Assembly: GCA_963277665.1 (NCBI GenBank)
Contig: OY728137.1
Location: 1,170,400,670 to 1,170,464,669, forward strand
DNA length: 64,000 nucleotides
DNA from: Viscum album
Taxonomy: Eukaryota > Streptophyta > Magnoliopsida > Santalales > Viscaceae
Direction of reading: 5' to 3'
Shown here: piece by piece, positions 12,283 through 21,018 of the stretch
How the letters are laid out: the number at the start of each line of letters is the position of its first letter
Position numbering within the stretch: the first letter of the stretch is position 1
Made by a program: the position numbers and the translations under genes
The notes under the pieces: model-generated
Told to the model about the DNA's origin: nothing
Databases searched by the model: none
Seen by the model: the letters and a program-made list of their open reading frames with translations, nothing else

Positions 12283-13741
12283 TATAAGGCCCCAGCCTTA
12301 AAACATACTTAATATTGAATTAAATGAATAATTCACATTGAGGATCTTTTCAGGTTTAGAGTTTTAGAGAATAAGAACATAACTATTACATCTCAAAAGA
12401 TTACAAGGTATACACTTATACTAAGTTTCCATAATAAAAAAAACTCTTAAAAAGAAACATGTCTAGTTCTATGTTTTATATAGCATGACATTCCCTTGAT
12501 CCCATCTTTGACCTTATTCCACATTAAGTCCTGTGAAAAACATTTCAAAAAAAAACTTGGGGTGAGCATAAAAAGCTCAGTAAGGGATACATAAGGAATG
12601 AAAACTGTTAGTTTTTCAAACATCAAGTAAACCATGTATACTCTATCAAAGTAATACATTCACCATCATGAAGTAGTAAAAACTCTTCACTGAATAAAGT
12701 ATCATTACTTACCTTTTTGTAACCAAAGCATTACCATAAAACCCATATAAAGAACACATAACATATATAAAGGTAACTTGGGACATAAACATACTTAAGT
12801 GGAATAACCATACGGTCGACTCCACACATATCACATAATGGAATATCCATACAGCCAATTTCCATACATACTTAATGGAATAGCCATACGGCCGACTTCC
12901 ATACCCAATGCATTGGAGGTTATAACGTAACCACCCATCCTGGTATTCACGGTACCACCCTTCATATGGTTTATAACGTAACCACCCGTTAAAATGTCCA
13001 AGTACCAATATAAAATCATAAAACATAAAACCAATATAAAGGAATGATAACATTCCCACATTTCAATCACAGTATATCATAAATATATTTACATAACAGA
13101 ATCCTTTATCAAAACCATTTTCAATACCAAAATACATAAAAGAGTATATGGTATTTATTTTATTCTAAAAACATTACGGCTTGTTGAGGAAGACAAAGAC
13201 CAAATAATACTCGCGGCGGCGGAAAAGGTCGTTGTCACCGCGTACGTTAAAAAAATCATTTTTGTCATTTAGTAAAACACTTCGTAGAAAAATATTCCTT
13301 TTGTCTAAAAGTAAAAGTCAAAGGGGTTTATACACCATATAAAATAAAGTTGTGTATAAAATGAAATATGCCTCAATGAAAGGAGATTGAGACGAAGTCC
13401 CTTACCTCGTATCCGACATGACCCGACCGTTCTTCAATCTGCTGAATAATAAACTTGATTTAATCTCTACTTAATTAAGAACCTTTTTCAAGTTCATTAT
13501 TCCTTTTATACCATGTTATGAACATCAGGTAATCATTTATGTTAATAATGTTCATTTTTTCGGTATTTGGTTCTTAAGTCAAAAATAGACTTCTTACACT
13601 TATATGTTGTTAATTTGGACAAAGGTTCGTTATATCCAGAATTCTATTCCTGATTTGGATATCATATATATCATATATATTCAGAAAATACATGTATTCA
13701 TAATATTACAAAATCATTTAGAGATAAGAAATGAAATGCAC

Positions 13742-13779
13742 CGTTCATGGAGACGGTAAGCCGTACGTACGCATGAACG
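13742..13779. repeat. GC hairpin in inner 3' LTR
   Basis: Perfect 8-bp arms CGTTCATG (13742-13749) and CATGAACG (13772-13779) enclose GAG, then ACGG-TAAG-CCGT, then ACGTACG. It is identical in the other inner LTR (20258-20295) although neighbouring AT sequence has changed. Related but different stems occur in the outer family. Confidence 0.7.
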
Positions 13780-14491
13780 CTACTTCCATTTCTATTTCGT
13801 ATTTTCTGGAATGGAATCATAATGATATAAGAGTATATTATAAATCCAGTATAATAACATATATAATATCATTAACTTTATCCTTTACAAATCCCACATA
13901 TGGTATTAACGAATCAAATCACTTTCAGGGGGCGGTTGTCCGCACTTCCTAAAATGAAGATATCATGTTTACCCATAATGGAAACAATAATGGTATGCCA
14001 AAAAAGAAAAATACAGAAGTTTAAGGAAAGAATAAACATATTATATATCATATATAAAAATAGTGACATCATAATGGCCACCTTTGAAGGTGTTAAATGA
14101 GTATTGAACAATCATCGTTTCGGGAGGCAGAATTTCGCCATCCACAGAAACCTTATGTTCTTTAACCATTTGATGTAGTTTTGTGAGAGTGTAGCTCGAA
14201 TAAATCTTATAAAAACATCCTAGTATATTTAAGATACTGCTTTTGTTACAAAACAAGTAAATAAAAAGAGTTTAGGGTGTTGGAGAATAAAAATAAAACA
14301 AATGAACATGAGAGAATGAATTACCTTTAAAAGTGTAACTCATTTTGATTTGAGCCTAAAGGCTTCCTTTGAAAGGATTCTTCCCAAAGGGAATCCTCTA
14401 GGATGAGGAGAGGGATGTGGAGAGAGTAAATGGGCAGGGGATGGCCGAGCCAAAGGCTTGAGGAGTGTGTGAAATGAGGTAGAGGTGGGGG

Positions 14492-14502
14492 CCTTTTATA
14501 AG
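14492..14502 (-). promoter_or_regulatory. TATA box of the inner 3' LTR
   Basis: The minus strand reads CTTATAAAAGG between CCTCTCCTC and CCCCCACCTC, equivalent in place to the TATA boxes of the other LTRs here. Confidence 0.65.
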
Positions 14503-16126
14503 AGGAGAGGAGGGGCACTTTTGGAAAGTAAAGAAATATTACTTTATTTGAAAATGTGTTTCGGTTTTAAAAGGTCCCACATTAATATAATTCGTGGATA
14601 AGGTGAGAAGGGTTCGAAATCCACCCATCCAATAAGTTTTGGACATGTTTAGTTCATAGATTTTACATTATCTTTCCATTTTATTTAAATCGTCAAATAA
14701 TGATGTCATCGCTGCATCATTATAATGTCATAAATAATTTAATTTATTTAATTTCTAAAAATTATAAAAAAATTACTATTATATAGGAAATCTGTTTAGC
14801 TTTCCAATGAATATTTATAAACAAAAATATTATTAGTATGTCCCCTTCTAAAAATTGTTTTAGTAAAACAATTTATGTTAGTGTCATTTTCACCTTTATT
14901 TAAAAAAAGGCATTAAAGTCATTATCTCACCCAAGTGGCTCCATGGGGTCCCCTAAATCGACCAATGGGTTATCTTGGACGGCCATGACTCACCCAATAG
15001 CTGTAGGACAAGTTTCATGGTGTTTACACCTTTCTATAATATCATTTTTACCTTAAATTACACTAATTACCTCTAATCGCGATTAAAAACTTAATAAGTT
15101 ACTATTCACCAAAAAATTATTTTAATCTCATTGAACCAAATTTTACTTCTTAATGACAACCATGTATGTAGGATTTGAAAAATTCAATACACATTATTGG
15201 TAAACTTTCATTTTACTGAAAAATCAGTTTGCTTGATTACCACTTAGTGGTTTCACTATTCATCAAAAATTGAAGTTTTTCAGAAAAATACCGAAAATTC
15301 ACCCTAAGCTATATTTGATATTCCGAATTCAAAAATGAAGTCCATTTTACCAAATTCACAACATATATGTTTCATTAATTAATTTAATAATTAATTCCTG
15401 CTGTCAGAGCAAATAGCGTGTTTTTATGAAACAATAAGTATCAATAGATTGACATTAGTTTAAGTCCGATTTCAAAGTGAAATTAATTCCAACGACCACT
15501 ATTGGATTTAATGGTAAAAATATTTTCTAATTTCACTTTAAAACCAATTCAAAAGATAATGTAATCATATAAATAAATTAGATTAAAAAGAGGTTTTGAA
15601 TTAAAATACAACATTTTACACTATTCATTAAAAAATGAACTTTATCGGAAAGATACCATAAATTTACACAAATTAAATTTTGATGTCCTGATTCTAAAGA
15701 AGAGTTATTTTTGGTCCAATATAATTTATAAGATTGATCAAAACTATATTTAATGACGGTTCGCCGTCAAAAGGTGATAAGTGAACCCCTAGTGAAAATT
15801 AGGGTATAAATGCCTAAAATTGAACTCTTTCCGTATTTTAATCCTTTATCTTTTATTGGGTAAATGTAAAAACATTTAAAAACATATATAATAATATTTT
15901 AGTTATTTCTATCCATTCCCGCCAGTACAACGGCTACTTGTTAACTAACATTTAAAATAATATTATTTTATTACTTGTGTGCAACGTATGTTTTCAAAGA
16001 AACTCATCGTTGCGTATCGAGTACGCTATCGAACGTAGAAAACCCTTTTAATTAAAATTAATATTTAATTCATAAATATTAATAAATATGAAAATTATTT
16101 ATTCTTTAATTACTTGGGATGTTACA

Positions 16127-16144
16127 TCCTTCCCCCCATTTGGG
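16127..16144 (-). promoter_or_regulatory. Polypurine tract of the inner element
   Basis: The minus strand reads CCCAAATGGGGGGAAGGA directly against the LTR start TGTAACATCC. Confidence 0.9.
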
Positions 16145-16162
16145 AATTGCGTCCTCGCAATT
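16145..16162 (-). other. Hairpin upstream of the inner PPT
   Basis: Perfect 7-bp arms AATTGCG and CGCAATT with the loop TCCT (AGGA in element sense) lie between the chromodomain end and the PPT. The counterpart at 44391-44408 keeps the arms with one G-U pair. Confidence 0.65.
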
Positions 16163-16173
16163 TTATTCACTTA

Positions 16174-17673
16174 TCAAAATAAGTGGGGGTATTTATCCCT
16201 CATAGCATTTTCAGATTCCCACGTTGCCTCTTCAATCACATGGTTTTTCCACAAAACCTTTACCTTATGAATCACCTTATTCCGTAACACCTGCTCCCTG
16301 TGGTCAAGAATCTGGAATGGTTGTTCTTCATAAGATAGGTTCTCCTCCAGCTGAACTACCTCTGGACTCAAAACATGAGATGGATCTGGCATATACTTTC
16401 TCAACATCGAAACATGAAAAACATTGTGTACCTGAGATAAACTCGGAGGTAAAGCCACTCGGTAAGCAATTGATCCAACTTTCTCCAGAATTTCATATGG
16501 TCCAATAAAGCTTGGACTCAACTTTCCTTTCTTACCAAATCTCATCACACTTTTCCAATGAGAAACCTTGAGAAAAACATAATCACCTACCTTGAAAGAT
16601 AGATCCTTCCTCCGGTTATCTGCATAACTCTTCTGCCTGCTCTGAGCTGTTCTCATGTGCTTCGGAATCAACTGAACTTTTTCTGCCATCTCTTCTACCA
16701 ATTCTGGTCCCATCAACTTCCTTTCACTCATTTCATCCCAAAATGCTGGAGTTCGACACCACTTCCCATATAATGCCTCAAATGGTGCCATCTGTATACT
16801 GGAATGAAAACTGTTATTATAAGAAAACTCAACCTAAGAAATATATTGGTCCTAACTTCCATGATAATCCATCAAACAAGCTCGTAGCATATCCTCCAAG
16901 GTCTAAATTGTTCGTTCTGACTACCCATCTGATTGAGGATGAAAAGCTGTACTAAAATTTTATTCAGTAGCCAACGACTTCTGAAGGCCTTTCCAAAAGT
17001 TAGATGTGAACCTGGGATCACGATCAGACACAATGGAGAGGGGAAATCCATGTAACCTGACTATCTCTTTAAGATACAAACGGGAAAGTTGATCTAGGGA
17101 AAAAGTATCTCGTATAGCAAGGAAATGAGCAGATTTAGTCAAGCGATCAACAATAACCCAGATTGCATTATTACCCCGAGATGTCCTCGGTAATCCCACA
17201 ACAAATTCCATGGATATGTTTTCCCATTTCCACTCTGGCACTGGTAAAGGCTGAAGCATCCCTTTCGGTAACTGCCTCTCTGCTTTAACCTGTTGACATG
17301 TCAAACACTTCACAGTAAAATCAGCAATATCTCTTTTCATTCCATCCCACCAGTAATACTCCCGCAGATTTCTGTACATCTTAGTACTGCCAGGATGAAC
17401 TGAAAACGGAGAACTATGAGCATCACATAACAACTCTCTCTTCAACTGTGAATCACAAGGCACACAAAATCTCTTCCCAAACCTCAAAACACAATCATTA
17501 TCAATGTTGAATTCAGGAAACTTACTTTTCTGAACCATCTCTAACTTTTTCTGCAACTCACTGTCTCGCTTTTGTGCTTGCTTGTTTCTGTCTGATAGAG
17601 AAGATTTCACTGATACCTGAAACAAAACAGAAGAACATCCTGTACCAACAACTTCTATGCCAGAGTTCATCAA
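16174..17673 (-). pseudogene. Integrase plus chromodomain of the inner element
   Basis: One reading frame covers the whole region, interrupted only by stops (near 16960, 16920, 16906, 16860 and 16840). From 17673 leftward: a zinc-binding module with HSSPFSVHP and CLTCQQVKAERQLPKG; the catalytic core with VDRLTKSAHF and [12 protein letters not shown] (Asp) and SERT (Glu); MAPFEALYGKWCRTPAFW; the GPF/Y-type module KLSPSFIGPYEILEKVG; SQVHNVFHVSMLRKY; and a C-terminal chromodomain with KVLWKNHVIEEATWE and YPHLF. The first catalytic Asp, normally M-D-F, is Glu here (SMEFVVGLP). The chromodomain type with its single tryptophan and ATWE motif is that of Tekay chromoviruses. It is inactive because of the stops. 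Confidence 0.9.
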
Positions 17674-17680
17674 ATCTTTA

Positions 17681-18516
17681 ACCTAAGGATCACGTTCCAA
17701 ACGCAACATTGCTAATGGAGCATTACTTTTTCGAGTCAAAGCATCAGCCTCATTATTTTCTTTTCCCGGATGGTAATGAATTGTACAATCATAATACTTG
17801 ATTAATTCCAGCCATCTCCTCTGTCTCATGTTCAATTCTTTCTGAGTGAATATATACTTTAAACTTTTGTGATCAGTATATATTTCACACTTTACTCCAT
17901 ACAAATGATGCCTCCAAATTTTTAAAGCAAAGACAACAGCAGCTAATTCCAAATCATGTGTAGGGTAATTTACCTCATGAGTTTTCAACTGTCGTGAAGC
18001 ATAAGCAATTACCTGATCATTCTGCATAAGTACACAACCAAGTCCCTTCAACGAAGCATCATTGTATATAACAAACTCACCATTCCTGGAAGGAAGTTCC
18101 AAAACTGGAGCATTCAACAATCTTCTCTTCAACTCCTGAAAACAATCATCACATTCTTTTGTCCAGATGAACTTAACACCCTTACGAGTTAGCTTAGTCA
18201 TTGGACTAGATAACCGTGAAAAATTTTCAACAAACCTTCGGTAGTAACCTACCAAACCAAGAAAACTACAGATCTCGGTTACATTTGTGGGTCTTGGCCA
18301 TTCTTCAACAACTTTTGTTTTAGTAGGATAAACAGTTATGCCATCTTTTGAAACAATGTGACCGAGGAAAGAAATTTTTTGTAACCAAAACTCACACTTG
18401 CTGAATTTTACATATAGTTTCTCTTCTTTTAAGGTTTGCAAGATAACCCTTAAATGACTTTCATGCTCCTCTTTACTTTTAGAAAATAGAAAAATATCAT
18501 CAATGAAAACAACCAA
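17681..18516 (-). pseudogene. RT active site to RNase H, inner element
   Basis: The open stretch of 277 codons starts abruptly at the RT catalytic motif [17 protein letters not shown], so the fingers and most of the palm are gone. It then shows [30 protein letters not shown] and the RNase H catalytic positions: Asp in [10 protein letters not shown], Glu in [13 protein letters not shown], Asp in [11 protein letters not shown] and Asp in [10 protein letters not shown] single stop near 17681 separates it from integrase in the same frame. The listed start is not a real initiation codon; it is where a deletion joined the fragment to gag leader sequence. In frame, a TGA lies three codons before it. 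Confidence 0.9.
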
Positions 18517-18535
18517 CCTTTTTCACCTGAGTCAA

Positions 18536-18661
18536 CTAAGCCATCACTGCAACAATCTGTTTAGTTCTGATTCTGACCATCTCAGGATACTGATTTGAAA
18601 GGTCATTTCCCACTGTATGCCTTCCCAGAAAATCTGTTCTGTTTCCTCTACGAAAAACCAT
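18536..18661 (-). pseudogene. Gag N-terminal remnant, inner element
   Basis: An ATG at 18661 opens 41 codons beginning MVFRRGNRTDFLGRH and ending IVAVMA, then TAG, then LTQV. The outer gag has INLVAMLTQL in the corresponding place, so the stop probably replaced a glutamine codon. About ten bases later the sequence jumps into the RT active site. Everything from the gag N-terminus to mid-RT, more than 2 kb by comparison with the outer copy, is missing. Confidence 0.7.
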
Positions 18662-18782
18662 TCTTAACAAACATGTCTCAGATGAAGCCACAATGGTAAT
18701 CTTCAAATGCTATATCATTTCAAAAAATATTTTCGGATAATCATTTAATAGAATTATAACTCCTAAAGTTATCTAAACCGAC
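18662..18782 (-). other. Leader between PBS and gag, inner element
   Basis: About 120 bases, AT-rich, with no open frame or hairpin that I can make out. It is the untranslated leader. Confidence 0.6.
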
Positions 18783-18795
18783 CTCTGATACCAAC
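18783..18795 (-). promoter_or_regulatory. Primer binding site, initiator Met tRNA, inner element
   Basis: The minus strand reads GTTGGTATCAGAG directly after the LTR end ...GGCCTTATA. It matches the plant initiator-Met tRNA 3' end and proves the element's orientation. Confidence 0.92.
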
Positions 18796-20257
18796 TATAA
18801 GGCCCCGGCCTTAAAACATACTTAATATTTAATTAAATGAATAATTCACATTGAGGATCTTTTCAGGTTTAGAGTTTTAGAGAATTAGAACATAACTAAT
18901 ACATCTCAAAAGATTACAAGGTATACACTTCTACTAAGTTTCCATAATAAAAAAAACTCTTAAAAAGAAACATGTCTAGTTCCATGTTTTATATAGAATG
19001 ACATTCCCTTGATCCCATCCTTGACCTTATTCCACATTAAGTCCTGTGAAAAACATTTCAAAAAAAACTTGGGGTGAGCATAAAAAGCTTAGTAAGGGAT
19101 ACATAAGGAATGAAAACTATTAGTTTTTCAAACATCAAGTAAACCATGTATACTCTATCAAAGTAATACCTTCACCATCATGAAGTAGTAAAAACTATTC
19201 ACTGAATAAAGTATCATTACTTACCTTTTTATAACCAAAGGATTACCATAAAACCCATATAAAGAACACATAACATATATAAAGGTAACTTGGGACATAA
19301 ACATACTTAAGTGGAATAACCATACGGTCGACTCCACACATATCACTTAATGGAATAGCCATACGGCCAATTTCCATACATACTTAATGGAATAGCCATA
19401 CGGCCGACTTCCATACCCAATACATTGGAGGTTATAACGTAACCACCCGTCCTAGTATTCACGGCACCACCTGTCATATGGTTTATAACGTAACCACCCG
19501 TTAAAATGTCCAAGTACCAATATAAAGTCATAAAACAAAAAACCAATATAAAGGAATGATAACATTTCCACATTTCAATCACAATATATCATAAATATAT
19601 TGACATAACAGAATCGTTTATCAAAACCATTTTCAATACCAAAATACATAAAATAGTATATGGTATTTATTTTATTCTAAAAACATTACGGCTTGTTGAG
19701 GAAGACAAAGACCAAATAATACTCACGGCAGCGGAAAAGGTCGTTGTCACCGCGTACGTTAAAAAAAACATTCCTTTTTGTCATTTAGTAAAACACTTCG
19801 TAGAAAAAGATTACTTTTGTATAAAAGTAAAAGTTAAAGGGGTTTATACACCGTATAAAATAAAGTTGTGTATAAAACAAAATATGCCTCAATGAAAGGA
19901 GATTGAGACGAAGTCCCTTACCTCGTATCCAACTTGACCCGACCGTTCTTTAATCTCCTGAATAATAAACTTGAGTTAATCTCTAATTGATTAAGAACCT
20001 TTTTCAAGTTCATTATTCCTTTTATACCATGTTATGAACATCATGTAATCATTTAAGTTAATAATGTTCATTTTGTCGGTATTTGGTTCTTAAGTAAAAA
20101 ATAGACTTCTTACACTTATATGTTGTTAATTTGGTCAAAGGTTCGTTATATCTAGAAATCTATTCCTGATTTGGATATCATATATATCATATATATTCAG
20201 AAAATACATGTATTCATAATATTACAAAATCATTTAGAGATAAGAAATGAAATGCAC

Positions 20258-20295
20258 CGTTCATGGAGACGGTAAGCCGTACGTACGCATGAACG
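20258..20295. repeat. GC hairpin in inner 5' LTR
   Basis: The arms CGTTCATG / CATGAACG and the whole interior are identical to the copy at 13742-13779. It is in the transcribed part of the LTR, downstream of the TATA box in element sense. Confidence 0.7.
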
Positions 20296-21007
20296 CTACT
20301 TCCATTTCTATTTCGTATTTTCTGGAATGGAATCATAATGATATAATAGTATATTATAATTACAGTATAATAACATATATAATATCATTAACTTTATCCT
20401 TTACACATCCAACATTTGGTATTAACGAATCAAATCACTTTCAAGGGGCGGTAGTCCGCACTCCCTAAAATGAAGATATCGTGTTTACCCATAATGGAAA
20501 CAATAATGGTATGCCATAAATTAAAAATACAGAATCTTAAGGAAAGAATAAACATATTATATATCATATATAAAAATAGTGACATCATAATGGCCACCTT
20601 TGAAGGTGTTAAATAAGTATTGAACAATCATCGTTTCGGGAGGCAGAATTTCGCCATCCACGGAAACCATATGTTCATTAACCATTTGATGTAGTTGTGT
20701 GAGAGTGTAGCTCGAATAAATCTTATAACAACATCCTAGTATATTTAAGATACAGGTGTTGTTACAATAGAAGTAAATAAAAAGAGTTTAGGGTGTTGGA
20801 GAAGCAAAATAAAACAAATGAACATGAGAGAATGAATTACCTTTAAAAGTGTAACTCCTTTTGATTTGAGCCTAAAGGATTTCATTGAAAGGATTCTGCC
20901 CAAAGGGAATCCTCTAGGATGAGGAGAGGGATGTGGAGAGATTAAATGGGTAGGGGATGGCCGAGAAAAAGGCTTGAGGAGTGTGTGAAATGAGGTAGAG
21001 GTGGGGG

Positions 21008-21018
21008 CCTTTTATAAG
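21008..21018 (-). promoter_or_regulatory. TATA box of the inner 5' LTR
   Basis: The minus strand reads CTTATAAAAGG inside C/T-rich flanks. As the 5' LTR, this would be the element's promoter. Confidence 0.7.

Larger units (their letters stand above)
12283..16126 (-). repeat. 3' LTR of the inner element
   Basis: It begins TATAAGGCCCCAGCC and ends GGGATGTTACA on the plus strand, i.e. TGTAACATCCC...TTATA in element sense. It matches 18796-22642 along its length. It carries GCTCAGTAAGGG at 12575-12586, a splice-donor-like GGTAAGGG (complement 13399-13408), the GC hairpin at 13742-13779 and a TATA box at 14492-14502. Confidence 0.95.

Noticed and set aside
12709..13070. Long minus-strand frames with repeated GGYV and YGYS words, repeated near 19343-19582
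   Set aside because: They arise from short GGTTATAACGTAACC-like and CCATACGGC repeats within the LTR; frames differ between the two LTR copies.
13731..13952. Open frame repeated at 20247-20468
   Set aside because: Both copies lie in the inner LTRs at identical positions; they are paired because the LTRs are paired, not because they encode a protein.
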